Below, piece after piece: positions 49,988 through 58,955 of a stretch of DNA of 64,000 nucleotides (positions are counted from its first letter, which is position 1; the number at the start of each line of letters is the position of its first letter). The stretch is from Microlunatus kandeliicorticis (GTDB lineage: Bacteria; Actinomycetota; Actinomycetes; Propionibacteriales; Propionibacteriaceae). The notes beneath the pieces were generated by a model that did not search any database, was not told the DNA's origin, and worked only from the letters and a program-made list of their open reading frames with translations. The stretch is taken from assembly GCF_014137855.1 (NCBI RefSeq), contig NZ_JACGWT010000002.1, forward strand, positions 496,001 through 560,000, read 5' to 3'. The translations under genes and the position numbers were made by a program.

Positions 49988-50082
49988 GCCACCGGCGAAG
50001 GGCCCCGACCCGGCCGTTCGACCGGTCGGCCCGGACGTCCCGGCCGGCGTGAAACTCGGTGGAGTCGTCCCACCGCGCTCCT

Positions 50083-50088
50083 TAGAGT
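50083..50088 (+). promoter_or_regulatory. -10 element for the ABC exporter operon
   Basis: TAGAGT lies 11 bp before the ATG at 50099, predicting a leader of only about four nucleotides. Confidence 0.4.
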
Positions 50089-50098
50089 GAGGGCTCTT

Positions 50099-52186
50099 AT
50101 GCAGGACTTCCCACCCACGGTCGCCGACTTCCGCGCTGCGCCGACGGCTTCGGACGCCGTCGGTGCGCTCGACCCCGCGCGGAGCCGCTCCGGCCGGGGC
50201 CCGGAAGAGCGCAGGGGACGCGCCGCGCGCCGGCCGTCGGACGGCCAACCCGACCTGACCAGCCCGACGCGTTTCCTGCTCTGGCTGCTCGGCCAGCAGC
50301 GCGGCGTGTTGATCACCGGCAGCGTGCTGGCGGTGATCTGGTTCCTGCCCGGCACCGTCGGTCCGTTCCTGGTCGGCCGGGCGGTCGACGCCGGCATCAC
50401 CGGGGGCGACACCGGCGCGTTGATCATGTGGTCCGGGCTGCTGCTGGTGGTGATGGTGATCGCCGCGGTGTTCGGGATCGTCGGTCACACGGTGATCGTC
50501 CGCGGCTGGCTGATCGCGATGTTCCGGACGATCAAGCTGGTGAACCGCAAGGGCAACCAGCTCGGCCACATCCTGCCCCAGCGCACCCCGACCGGCGAGG
50601 TGCTCAGCGTCGCCTCCGGCGACTCCGACCAGTTCGGCGCGATGACCGAGATCACCTCGCGGGTGTTCGGGTCGACCGTCGCCTTCCTGGTGATCGCCGG
50701 CATCGTGCTCAGCACCTCGGTCCCGCTCGGGCTGATCGTCCTGCTCGGTGCGCCGATCCTGGTGCTGGCCTCGGTGCCGCTGCTCCGGCCGATGCACCGC
50801 AGCCAGGCCATCGAGCGCGACCGCAACTCGACGCTGACCTCGCAGGCCACCGACATCGTCGCCGGGCTGCGGATCCTCCGTGGCGTCGGCGGCGAGGCGA
50901 CCTTCGGCCGCAACTACGCCGACCAGTCGCAGAAGGTCCGTCAGGCCGGTGTGCGGGCCGGGCTGTGGCAGTCGGTCTCCGACGCGGCGAGCGTGCTCTT
51001 CTCCGGGCTGTTCCTGGTCGGGCTGACCTGGGCCGGTGCGCACGAGGTGCTGGCCGGCAACCTCAGCGTCGGCTCCTTGATCAGCTTCTTCGGCTACGCG
51101 CTGTTCCTGGTGGTGCCGATCCAGACCCTGTTCGAGTTCGCCCAGAAGTGGGTGCGGGCGATGGTCTCGGCCACCAAGGCGGTCGCGGTGTTCGAGCAGC
51201 AGCCCCCGTGGACCGACCGGGAGGACCCGCTGCCGCTGCCGACCGGCGCCCCGCTGGTCGAGGAGCGGTCGGGGTTCCTGGCCGAGCCCGGCCGGCTGAC
51301 CGTCGTGGTCAGCGGCCAGCCGGACGAGAGCGCCGCGCTGGCCGACCGGCTCGGCCGCTACCTCACCGTCGAGCGCGACCCGGTGAGCCTGGAGATCGAC
51401 GAGAAGGCGAAGGGCCGGCAGGCCAAGCGGCTGCGTCAGCAGCGGCTGGCCGAGCTCCGCGAGCTGGCCGCCCGCGACCGCGAGGCCGCCGGCGGCACCT
51501 GGGGTGTCCGGCTGGGATCGGTCGACCTCGGGGACGCGGCGCTGGCCGACGTCCGGGCGACCATCCTGGTCAGCGACACCGGCAGCCGGGTCTTCGCCGG
51601 CACCCTGCAGGACCTGATCGACCCGCACCACCGGCTGAGCCGCGAGCAGGCCGAGGAGGCCCTCCGGATCGCGTCGGCCGAGGACGTCTGGGACGCGCTG
51701 CCCGAGGGCTGGCAGAGCCGGATCGACGAGGGCGGCCGCGGACTGTCCGGGGGCCAGCGGCAGCGGCTGGTGCTGGCCCGGGCGCTGGCGGCCGACCCGG
51801 AGGTGCTGGTGCTGGTCGAGCCGACCTCGGCGGTCGACGCGCACACCGAGGCGCGGATCGCCGAGCGGCTGGCCGAGCACCGGCGCGGCCGCACGACGGT
51901 GATCGTGACCGTGTCGCCGCTGGTGCTGCACCACGCCGACCGGGTGCTGTTCTACGAGGACGGCCGAGTCACGGCGCGCGGCCGGCACGCCGAGCTGCTG
52001 GCCACCCACCCGGCCTACCGCCGGGTGGCCGGTCGCAGCCTCGACGACGAGGCGCTGCCCGGCCCGGCCGACGCGCTGGACGACCCGCCGGCCGAGCCGG
52101 CCCTGGTGACCGGTGAGCCGGGCACCGACGGACACCACCATGCGCGCTCTGCCGCCCGCGACGAGGAACGGAAGAGCGATGACTGA
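50099..52186 (+). CDS. ABC exporter half-transporter A with defective Walker A
   Basis: The 695-residue half-transporter has a six-helix type IV ABC membrane domain (about residues 60-340, with GHILPQRTPTGEVLSVASGD as coupling region) and a divergent nucleotide-binding domain. Where Walker A is expected the sequence is VVVSGQPDESAALADRL, with no GxxGxGKS/T. A 30-residue Lys/Arg-rich insert follows (RQAKRLRQQRLAEL). The signature LSGGQRQRLVLARAL is perfect (about 550), but Walker B is VLVLVEPTSAVD, with Val replacing Asp. No H-loop His is clear (VTVSPLVLHH). It cannot bind ATP in the standard way alone but can supply LSGGQ to its partner. It overlaps the next gene by 8 bp. Confidence 0.88.
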   Translation: MQDFPPTVADFRAAPTASDAVGALDPARSRSGRGPEERRGRAARRPSDGQPDLTSPTRFLLWLLGQQRGVLITGSVLAVIWFLPGTVGPFLVGRAVDAGITGGDTGALIMWSGLLLVVMVIAAVFGIVGHTVIVRGWLIAMFRTIKLVNRKGNQLGHILPQRTPTGEVLSVASGDSDQFGAMTEITSRVFGSTVAFLVIAGIVLSTSVPLGLIVLLGAPILVLASVPLLRPMHRSQAIERDRNSTLTSQATDIVAGLRILRGVGGEATFGRNYADQSQKVRQAGVRAGLWQSVSDAASVLFSGLFLVGLTWAGAHEVLAGNLSVGSLISFFGYALFLVVPIQTLFEFAQKWVRAMVSATKAVAVFEQQPPWTDREDPLPLPTGAPLVEERSGFLAEPGRLTVVVSGQPDESAALADRLGRYLTVERDPVSLEIDEKAKGRQAKRLRQQRLAELRELAARDREAAGGTWGVRLGSVDLGDAALADVRATILVSDTGSRVFAGTLQDLIDPHHRLSREQAEEALRIASAEDVWDALPEGWQSRIDEGGRGLSGGQRQRLVLARALAADPEVLVLVEPTSAVDAHTEARIAERLAEHRRGRTTVIVTVSPLVLHHADRVLFYEDGRVTARGRHAELLATHPAYRRVAGRSLDDEALPGPADALDDPPAEPALVTGEPGTDGHHHARSAARDEERKSDD

Positions 52187-54143
52187 GCTGGCCGGCCAGG
52201 TGGCCGAGCGGGGGCTGCCCGGCTCGTCCTCCAGTTGGCGCGCCTACGTCGACGCGGACGGGCGGAGCAGCGAGCCGCCGCGGATCCCGGCCGAGCTGAT
52301 TATCCACCGGGACCGCCCGGTGGGGGACCGGCTCCGGGCCTGGCAGGTCCGGCACCTGCTGCGGGCGCGCCGGGCCCAGGAGACCTACACCTCCTCGCGG
52401 CACCCCGAGCGCGGCCTGCCGGTGGCCGGCTGGCAGCAGATGATCACGTTCGTCGGCGGTCTGCTGCGCAACCACCGGCTGATGGTCATCGCCCTGCTGG
52501 TCGGCAACGGCCTGGCCGCGGTGGCCGGGCTGGTGGTGCCGCGGATCCTCGGCGCGCTGGTCGACAAGGCGTCCGGCACCGGCACCCTCGCGGGTGAGCT
52601 GACCGGTCTGGCCCTGGCGGTGGCCGCGGTGGTGCTGGTCCAGGCGGTGCTGACCTTCGGGGCCGGGATGGCGGCCAACCTGCTCGGGCAGAACCTGCTC
52701 GCCCAGGCCCGCGAGTACGTCGTCGGCACGGTGCTGAACCTGCCGTTGAGCCGGGTCGAGCAGGCCAGCAGCGGTGACCTGGTCACCCGGGTCACCCGCG
52801 ACGTCTCGACCATGAGCGACTCGATCCGGTCGGGTCTGCCGCAGGCCGTGGTGGCGCTGGTCACCACGGTGCTCGCGGTGGTCGCGATGGTGATCAACTC
52901 GCCGCTGCTCGCGCTGCCGTTGCTGCTGTCGGTCCCCGGGCTGTGGATCTCGGTGTCGCGCTATCTCAAGCGCGCACCGATGGGCTACATCACCGAGGGC
53001 GCGGCCTACTCGACGATCAACACCTCGCTGACCGAGTCGGTCGAGGGTGCGCGGACCGTGGAGGCGTTCGGGCTCGAGGGCCGCCGGCGGGCACTCACCG
53101 ACGACGACCTCGACGAGGCCGGGCAGGCCGAGCGCTACACGATGGCGCTGCGGAACTTCCTGTTCTGCGTGATGGACCTCTGCTACAACGCTCCGCTGGT
53201 CTGGACGCTGCTGCTCGGCGGGCTCGGCTACGCCAACGGCTGGGTGACGCTCGGTCAGATCACCGCGGCGACGTTGTACATCCAGTTCATCGTCGAGCCG
53301 CTGGACCGGCTGATCAGCAACGTCGACCGGTTGCAGGTCGGGGTCGCCTCGACCACCCGGCTGCTCGGCATCGCCACCGTGCCGCCGGACCGCGAGGTCG
53401 GTACGGAGCGGCCGCACGGCGACCACCTGGTCGGCCGGGACCTCCGGTTCGCCTACCGCGCCGACCACGACGTGCTGCACGGCGTCGACCTCGACCTGCG
53501 GTCCGGGGAGCGGTTGGCCATCGTCGGGCCGAGCGGGTCGGGCAAGTCGACCCTGGGCCGGCTGCTGGCCGGGATCAACGGTCCGCGGACCGGTTCGGTC
53601 ACCGTCGGTGACGTCGAGCTGACCCGGCTGCCGCTCGACCTGCTGCGCACCCAGGTGGCCCTGGTCACCCAGGAGCACCACGTGTTCGTCGGGTCGATCC
53701 GGGACAACATCGTGCTGGCCCGCGAGGACTCCGGCGACGACGTGGTGATCAACGCGCTGCGCACGGTCGACGCCTGGAGCTGGGTGCAGGCGCTGCCCGA
53801 CGGTCTCGACACCAAGGTCGGGTCGGGTCAGGTGAAGCTGACCCCGGCCCAGGCGCAGCAGATCGCGTTGGCCCGGCTGGTGGTGGCCGACCCGCACACC
53901 CTGGTGCTCGACGAGGCGACTTCGTTGATCGACCCGCGGACCGCCCGGCACCTCGAGGGGTCGATGGCCGCGCTGCTCGAGGACCGCACGGTGGTGGCGA
54001 TCGCGCACCGGCTGCACACTGCGCACGACGCCGACAGGATCGCGGTGATGGTCGACGGCCGGATCGCCGAGCTGGGCAGCCACGACGAGCTGCTGGCCGC
54101 CGACGGCGAGTACGCCGCGCTGTGGCGGGCCTGGAGCTCGTGA
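52179..54143 (+). CDS. ABC exporter half-transporter B with defective signature motif
   Basis: The 654-residue partner of the preceding gene has a membrane domain (about residues 100-370). Its NBD has intact Walker A (VGPSGSGKSTLGRLLAG, about 449), Q-loop VTQEHHVF and Walker B TLVLDEATSLID (about 573-584) with the catalytic Glu, plus H-loop AIAHRLH (about 608). The ABC signature is lost: KLTPAQAQQIALARL instead of LSGGQ (about 552). In a heterodimer its Walker A/B faces the good LSGGQ of subunit A, giving one working composite site. An 80-residue polar N-terminal extension precedes the first helix. The cargo is unknown. Confidence 0.9.
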   Translation: MTELAGQVAERGLPGSSSSWRAYVDADGRSSEPPRIPAELIIHRDRPVGDRLRAWQVRHLLRARRAQETYTSSRHPERGLPVAGWQQMITFVGGLLRNHRLMVIALLVGNGLAAVAGLVVPRILGALVDKASGTGTLAGELTGLALAVAAVVLVQAVLTFGAGMAANLLGQNLLAQAREYVVGTVLNLPLSRVEQASSGDLVTRVTRDVSTMSDSIRSGLPQAVVALVTTVLAVVAMVINSPLLALPLLLSVPGLWISVSRYLKRAPMGYITEGAAYSTINTSLTESVEGARTVEAFGLEGRRRALTDDDLDEAGQAERYTMALRNFLFCVMDLCYNAPLVWTLLLGGLGYANGWVTLGQITAATLYIQFIVEPLDRLISNVDRLQVGVASTTRLLGIATVPPDREVGTERPHGDHLVGRDLRFAYRADHDVLHGVDLDLRSGERLAIVGPSGSGKSTLGRLLAGINGPRTGSVTVGDVELTRLPLDLLRTQVALVTQEHHVFVGSIRDNIVLAREDSGDDVVINALRTVDAWSWVQALPDGLDTKVGSGQVKLTPAQAQQIALARLVVADPHTLVLDEATSLIDPRTARHLEGSMAALLEDRTVVAIAHRLHTAHDADRIAVMVDGRIAELGSHDELLAADGEYAALWRAWSS

Positions 54144-54165
54144 ACCGACGACGCGGCGGCCCCTC

Positions 54166-54705
54166 GTGCGGCTGATCACGGACGCGGTCGCCGCCGACGA
54201 CCGGATCCGGATCCGCCCCTGGCGCTCGGACGAGGCCGACGTGCTGTTCGCGATCCTCAGCCGGCCGGAGGTCACGGTCTGGCTGGGTGAGCAGTCCCGG
54301 CGGCCGATGGCCTCGGTGGCCGAGGCGGCCGCCCGGATCGACACCTGGGCCGGGATCTGTGCGGCCGCCGGCCCGGACGGGGTCTGGGCGATCGAGGAGG
54401 TCGCCACCGGGCGTCCGGTGGGCACCGTGCTGCTGATGCTGGTGCCCGAGGACACCGCCGGTGAGCGCGAGCTCGGCTGGTACCTGCACCCGGACGCGTT
54501 CGGCCGCGGCTTCGCCACCGACGCGGCCCGCCTGGTGACGGCCCACGCGGCGGCCGCCGGGATCGAGGAGGTCTGGGCCCAGACCCACGTCGACAACGTG
54601 GCCAGCGGGCGGGTCGCCGCGCGCCTGGGGATGACGGACCTCGGCGTCGTCGACGGGCTGTGGCGCGAGGGGCCGAGCCGGCTGTACGTGGTGGCCACCC
54701 GGTGA
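54166..54705 (+). CDS. GNAT-family N-acetyltransferase (RimJ/RimL-like)
   Basis: The 179-residue acetyltransferase has RIRPWRSDEADVLFAILSRP at the N-terminus and GERELGWYLHPDAFGRGFAT (acetyl-CoA loop, about residues 104-123). A terminal HVDNVASGRVAARLGM follows, the standard RimJ/L pattern in which a small molecule or a protein N-terminus is acetylated. GTG at 54166 is 22 bp after the ABC gene and likely in the same operon. Confidence 0.88.
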   Translation: MRLITDAVAADDRIRIRPWRSDEADVLFAILSRPEVTVWLGEQSRRPMASVAEAAARIDTWAGICAAAGPDGVWAIEEVATGRPVGTVLLMLVPEDTAGERELGWYLHPDAFGRGFATDAARLVTAHAAAAGIEEVWAQTHVDNVASGRVAARLGMTDLGVVDGLWREGPSRLYVVATR

Positions 54706-54712
54706 GGCGACC

Positions 54713-55204
54713 GTGAGGGTCGGGCTGATCTCGGACACCCACGCCCCGCGGCGGTGGAGGCGCTGCCCCGACGCGGTCGCCCGCGCCGTGGACGGCGTCG
54801 AGCTGATCCTGCACGCCGGTGACGTCTGCGTCCCGTCGGTGCTCGACGAGCTGGCCGCGATCGCTCCGGTCCAGGCGGTGCTCGGCAACAACGACGGGCC
54901 CGAGGTGGCGGCCTGGGGCGCGCCGGAGACCCTCGAGCTCGAGCTCGCCGGCGTCCGGGTGGGGATGATCCACGACAGCGGCGCCAAGCAGGGCCGGGTG
55001 GCCCGGATGCGCCGCCGGTTCCCGACCGCCGATTTGGTGGTGTTCGGTCACTCGCACATCCCCTGGGACGACAGCGCCGACGGGCTGCGGGTGGTCAACC
55101 CGGGCTCGCCCACCGACCGGCGCCGCCAGCCGCACGGCACCGTCGCGCTGCTCGACCTCGCCGACGCCCGGGTCCGCGGGCTCACGTTCGTCGACGTCAC
55201 CTGA
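54713..55204 (+). CDS. Metallophosphoesterase (MJ0936/YfcE family)
   Basis: The 163-residue protein has all the calcineurin-like metal motifs: VGLISDTHAPR (residue 3), HAGDVC (about 34), LGNNDGPE (about 59), MIHDSG (about 83) and VFGHSHIPW (about 109). It is a small phosphodiesterase, often acting on 2',3'-cyclic or bis-pNPP substrates. It starts 7 bp after the GNAT gene and closes the ABC-GNAT-phosphoesterase unit before a repeat array. Confidence 0.9.
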   Translation: MRVGLISDTHAPRRWRRCPDAVARAVDGVELILHAGDVCVPSVLDELAAIAPVQAVLGNNDGPEVAAWGAPETLELELAGVRVGMIHDSGAKQGRVARMRRRFPTADLVVFGHSHIPWDDSADGLRVVNPGSPTDRRRQPHGTVALLDLADARVRGLTFVDVT

Positions 55205-55210
55205 TCGCTG

Positions 55211-55412
55211 CGCTGAGCTCGTTCCCCACGTGCGCTGAGCCTGTTCCCACGTGCGCTGAGCCTGTCGAAGCGCTGTTTCCCCCACGCGCGCTGAGCCTGT
55301 CGAAGCGCTGTTCCCCCACGCGCGCTGAGCCTGTCGAAGCGCTGTTCCCCCACGCGCGCTGAGCCTGTCGAAGCGCTGTTCCCCCACGCGCGCTGAGCCT
55401 GTCGAAGCGCCG
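55211..55412. repeat. 34-bp tandem array of REP-like repeats
   Basis: The unit CGCGCTGAGCCTGTCGAAGC plus 14 further bases (GCTGTTCCCCCACG) is perfect at 55287, 55321 and 55355. A partial copy lies at 55389, and more divergent ones at about 55211, 55231 and 55252. The array fills the gap before the quinone-oxidoreductase gene. Confidence 0.95.
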
Positions 55413-55441
55413 CCGCCCGTCCACCCGCTCGACCCGCGTGG

Positions 55442-55447
55442 CAGCCT
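55442..55447 (+). promoter_or_regulatory. -10 element for quinone oxidoreductase gene
   Basis: CAGCCT ends 7 nt before the GTG at 55454. It lies just outside the repeat array. Confidence 0.35.
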
Positions 55448-55453
55448 GGACGT

Positions 55454-56425
55454 GTGCAGGCGATCCAGATCCGCGAACCCGGCGACCCTTCGGTGCTCGA
55501 GCTCGGCGAGGTCGACACCCCGACGCCCGGTCACGGCGAGGTGTTGATCAAGGTCGCCGGGGCCGGCATCAACCGGGCCGACCTGCAGCAGCGGCAGGGG
55601 CACTACCCGCCGCCGCCCGGAGCGTCGGAGATCCTCGGCATGGAGGTGTCCGGGGTGATCGCCGACGTCGGTGCCGGGGTCACCACCTGGGAGAACGGGC
55701 AGGAGTGCGTCGCGCTGCTGGCCGGCGGTGGGTACGCCGAGTACGTCACCGTCCCGGCCGGTCAGGTGGTGGCGCCGCCTGAGGGCGTCGACCTGGTCAC
55801 CGCGGCCGGTCTGATCGAGGTGGCCGCCACCGTCACCTCCAACCTCAAGCTGGCCCGGCTGCGCGAGGACGAGGTGTTCCTGGTCCACGGCGGGGCCGGG
55901 GGCATCGGGTCGTTCGCGATCCAGTACGCCAAGGCCAAGGGCGCCACGGTGGTCGCCACCGCCGGCTCGCCGGACAAGATCGACTACTGCTACCGGGTCG
56001 GCGCCGATCTTGCGGTGTCCTACCGCGACGACTGGGCCGGCGCCGCCCGCGACGTCGGCGACGGGCGTGGGGTCGACGTGATCCTCGACAACATGGGGGC
56101 CAAGTACCTCGAGGCCCACGTCGACCTGCTGGCCATCGAGGGGCGGCTGGTGGTGATCGGGCTGCAGGGCGGGCGCCGCGGCACGCTCGACCTCGGCGCG
56201 CTGCTGCCCAAGCGGGCCTCGGTCAGCGCCACCGCCCTGCGGTCACGGCCGGTCGCCGAGAAGACCGCGATCGTCCGGGCGGTGGCCGAGGAGGTCTGGC
56301 CGATGATCGCCGACGGACGGATCCAGCCGGCGCCCACCACCAGCTTCGGCCTGGCCGAGGCGGCTGCCGCGCACACCCGGCTGGAGTCGGGCGACAACCT
56401 CGGCAAGCTCGTCCTGGTCCCGTAG
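55454..56425 (+). CDS. NAD(P)H quinone oxidoreductase, zinc-free MDR family (PIG3-like)
   Basis: The 323-residue protein is a medium-chain dehydrogenase/reductase of the quinone-reductase branch: INRADLQQRQGHYPPPPGAS (about residue 39), EILGMEVSGVI, the nucleotide loop FLVHGGAGGIGSFAIQYAKA (about 139-158), and a C-terminal GDNLGKLVLVP. The zinc-binding cysteines of alcohol dehydrogenases are absent. It would reduce quinones or enones with NADPH. Confidence 0.92.
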   Translation: MQAIQIREPGDPSVLELGEVDTPTPGHGEVLIKVAGAGINRADLQQRQGHYPPPPGASEILGMEVSGVIADVGAGVTTWENGQECVALLAGGGYAEYVTVPAGQVVAPPEGVDLVTAAGLIEVAATVTSNLKLARLREDEVFLVHGGAGGIGSFAIQYAKAKGATVVATAGSPDKIDYCYRVGADLAVSYRDDWAGAARDVGDGRGVDVILDNMGAKYLEAHVDLLAIEGRLVVIGLQGGRRGTLDLGALLPKRASVSATALRSRPVAEKTAIVRAVAEEVWPMIADGRIQPAPTTSFGLAEAAAAHTRLESGDNLGKLVLVP

Positions 56426-56438
56426 GATCGGCGGCCCA

Positions 56439-56521
56439 GGCGAGGTCGCATAGTGGACTAGTGCAGGCGCCTTGAAAGCGCCCGAGCGAAAGCTCCGTGG
56501 GTTCGAATCCCACCCTCGCCG
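56439..56521 (+). tRNA. tRNA-Ser (anticodon UGA)
   Basis: The acceptor stem GGCGAGG pairs with CCTCGCC, discriminator G at 56521. The anticodon stem GGCGC/GCGCC encloses loop CTTGAAA with anticodon TGA at 56473-56475. The long variable arm GAGC-GAAA-GCTC is typical of serine tRNAs. T arm: GTGGG-TTCGAAT-CCCAC. CCA is not encoded. Confidence 0.95.
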
Positions 56522-56569
56522 CCCCGGCCCGGACGCGGACGCGGGGCCCGACCGCCAGGAGGGATCCCG

Positions 56570-57019
56570 ATGGCCGCCCGTCGCTTCGTGCTCCGGCCCG
56601 CCCCGGCGGTCCGCCCGGTCGCGATCATCGCCGTGGTGGTGCTGGCCGCCGCCGTGCTGGTGGTCGTCGGCGCCGAGGTGGACAGCCTGCTGATCGTCCT
56701 GCTGGCCGCTGCGCTCGCGGTGGTCGGGGCGGCCCTCGCCGTGCTGACCCTGGTCGGGCGGCGCCGGCTGACCACCACCGTGGACCTCGACGACGACGGG
56801 CTTTCGATCCGGAGCAACGGCCGACGGGCCCGGGCGAGCTGGCGCGAGGTCAACGAGGTCCGAGCCCGGGACCACCACATCTACGTCGGGACCGACCGCG
56901 ACGACGGCACCACGCTGCAGATCATCTGCCCGCGCGGCAGCGACGACCCCGAGGTCGAGGAACTGACCCGCGTGCTGGCCCGTCGGCTCGACGCCGACCG
57001 CGGCTACCGCTCGCTCTGA
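56570..57019 (+). CDS. Small membrane protein with a PH-like C-terminal domain
   Basis: The 149-residue protein has two hydrophobic helices (PVAIIAVVVLAAAVLVVVGA and LIVLLAAALAVVGAALAVLT, residues 17-62). A cytosolic domain of 85 residues follows, with DDDGLSIRSNGRRARASWRE and HHIYVGTDRDDGTTLQIICP, resembling bacterial PH-domain membrane proteins. ATG at 56570 follows AGGAGGGA. The function is unknown. Confidence 0.75.
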   Translation: MAARRFVLRPAPAVRPVAIIAVVVLAAAVLVVVGAEVDSLLIVLLAAALAVVGAALAVLTLVGRRRLTTTVDLDDDGLSIRSNGRRARASWREVNEVRARDHHIYVGTDRDDGTTLQIICPRGSDDPEVEELTRVLARRLDADRGYRSL

Positions 57020-57032
57020 GGTCGGCGGCTCG

Positions 57033-58709
57033 TCAGCTGCCGGGGTGGTAGGCGCAGGCGTCGGAGACGTCGACGCTGGCCGTCTGCTTCGCGGTCGGCT
57101 TCTTCGAGGACGTGGAGCTCGGTGAGCCCGACGAGCTGCTCGGACTCGAGGCGCTGCTGCTCGACCCGCCGGACGAGGTCTTGGTGGCCGAGCTCTCGGT
57201 GATCGCCGCCTTGACCCGGGCGCGCATCAGGGCGAAGTTCGGGTTGGCGCTGATGAAGCCGTCCTCGCCGTTGACAAAGGTCACGCTGCGGACGCTGTCG
57301 GCCTTCTTGACCCGCATGCTCAGGTCGACCAGCGCCGACAGCTCCTCCTGCGGGATGTCGGTCTGCACCAGGTCCTTGCCGGCCTCGGCGATCTGCTGGT
57401 AGCGGGCCAGCACGTTGGCCGGGTTGGCCTGCTCGACGATCGCGTTGACCACGCAGCGCTGCCGGTCCATCCGGTCGAAGTCACTGCTGTCGTAGCGGCT
57501 CCGGGCGTACCAGAGGGCCTTCTCACCCATCAGGTGCTGGTTCGGACCGGGCGTCAGATAGCCGGTGGGCAGCCGGCCGTCCTCGTGGTCGCCGCCGATC
57601 GGGATCCGGGTGTTGATGTTGACCGTGATCCCGCCGAGGGCGTTCACCAGCTCCTTGAAGCCGGCCAGGTTGAGCATCACGTAGTAGTCGACCGGGAGCC
57701 CGGTGGCCGCGCCGACCGAGAGCTTGAGGGCGTCGGCGCCGAGGTTGTCGGTCTTGCCGAGCACGTCCTTCGGGACCTGGGTGGGCAGCATCCCGTAGAT
57801 CGCGTTGGCGAAGTACTGCGCGTCCTCCCCGTTGCCGTCGGTGTAGCCGTTCGGGAAGTACTTGTGCAGCGGCGAGTTCTTCGGGAACGGCATCCGGGCG
57901 GTGTTCCGGGGGATGCCGATCAGCGTGGTCGCGCCGGTCCGGGTGTCGATGCTGGCCAGCATGATCGAGTCGGTCCGGGTGCCGGTGCGGTCCGGGCCCG
58001 AGTCGCCGCCGAGCAGCAGGATGTTGACGCGCGGCGTCTGCGCCCACGGGTCGCCGCTGTTGGGGCGCACGGTCCGCTTCGGCACCGTCGCGCTGTTGCT
58101 GTCCTTGTCGCTCTTGAAGACCGAGTTGACGACGTCGGCGGAGGTGTAGCTGTACTTGGCCGCGACCGCCATCGGGGCGGCGACCACGAAGGCGAGCAGC
58201 GCGACCAGGATGCTCCCGCCGACCCGCTGGGCGGGGGCGAGCCGACGGCCGCGGAGCGCGAGGTGGCTGACCACGATCACGGTGACCCAGGCGACCGCGA
58301 CCACGATCAGGGCCACGGTCAGTCGCTTGAGGTTGGCGCCGTTGGCCATGAAGCCGAGGAAGGCGTCGGTGTTGCCGAGGCCCCACAGGGCGAGGCCGCC
58401 GACGGCCAGCACGAAGACGGCGAGCACGGCGACACCGGCCACTCGGCGGCGCGCGGCGATCAGGCCGACGCCGGGGATGATCGCGCCGAGGATGGTGAAC
58501 AGCACGGTCCGCTGGAAGTTGTCCGCGTGCACCCCGGCGCGGTGCGCACCGGCGGCCCGACGTGGACGGCGCTCGGTCGCCTCCGCGCGGCGGGCGATGT
58601 GGGTGTCCTCGGTGGCCTCGTCGACCGGTCCCAGGTCGCGGGGGGACGACGTCTCGGCCGGGCGTTCGGGCTCGGGGGTGGTGGGCCAGTGGTCCTGGTC
58701 GTCGGGCAC
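57033..58709 (-). CDS. LCP-family (LytR-CpsA-Psr) glycopolymer ligase with four N-terminal helices
   Basis: The 558-residue protein has an acidic cytosolic start, then four transmembrane segments (about 68-200) rather than the usual one. The extracellular LCP domain contains GTRTDSIMLASIDTRTGAT (about 250) and LIGIPRNTARMP with the phosphate-binding Arg. Further on are LNLAGFKELVNALGGITVNI (about 340) and WYARSRYDSSDFDRMDRQRC (about 400). It would transfer teichoic acid or arabinogalactan-like polymers to peptidoglycan. The tail is Ser-rich (about 500-540) and ends with a Cys. GTG at 58709 has GAGGCAGGGG upstream. Confidence 0.93.
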   Translation of the reverse strand: MPDDQDHWPTTPEPERPAETSSPRDLGPVDEATEDTHIARRAEATERRPRRAAGAHRAGVHADNFQRTVLFTILGAIIPGVGLIAARRRVAGVAVLAVFVLAVGGLALWGLGNTDAFLGFMANGANLKRLTVALIVVAVAWVTVIVVSHLALRGRRLAPAQRVGGSILVALLAFVVAAPMAVAAKYSYTSADVVNSVFKSDKDSNSATVPKRTVRPNSGDPWAQTPRVNILLLGGDSGPDRTGTRTDSIMLASIDTRTGATTLIGIPRNTARMPFPKNSPLHKYFPNGYTDGNGEDAQYFANAIYGMLPTQVPKDVLGKTDNLGADALKLSVGAATGLPVDYYVMLNLAGFKELVNALGGITVNINTRIPIGGDHEDGRLPTGYLTPGPNQHLMGEKALWYARSRYDSSDFDRMDRQRCVVNAIVEQANPANVLARYQQIAEAGKDLVQTDIPQEELSALVDLSMRVKKADSVRSVTFVNGEDGFISANPNFALMRARVKAAITESSATKTSSGGSSSSASSPSSSSGSPSSTSSKKPTAKQTASVDVSDACAYHPGS

Positions 58710-58955
58710 CCCTGCCTCCTCACGTTCGGTGCTCGTCGGTGCGTGCTGAGAGCACGGCTCGGTCGCGACCCGCCCCAGTACAGGCCGCGATCAGTGTAGG
58801 AGGAGCCCTCCGGGTGAACCACATGAAGATGCTGAGAGCAAGGGTGCCACGCCGGGAACCGTCGAGGTCACCGTGAGGTCACGCCGGTCCGCCGGAGTGC
58901 CCGGACGCTTTTGGCGATGCCCGAGCCGAGTCTGTAGGGTTGCCGGGCGGTGTCG

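Noticed and set aside
48944-50098. N-terminal extension of ABC subunit A
   Set aside because: The frame is open through the bpa and WhiB region but is antisense to bpa. ATG 50099 sits 10 nt after a TAGAGT -10 element and follows GAGGG.
55211-55412. CRISPR array (regular repeats of about 34 bp)
   Set aside because: The whole unit is repeated, spacers included, and the core is the dispersed REP-like element. No cas gene is in the window.
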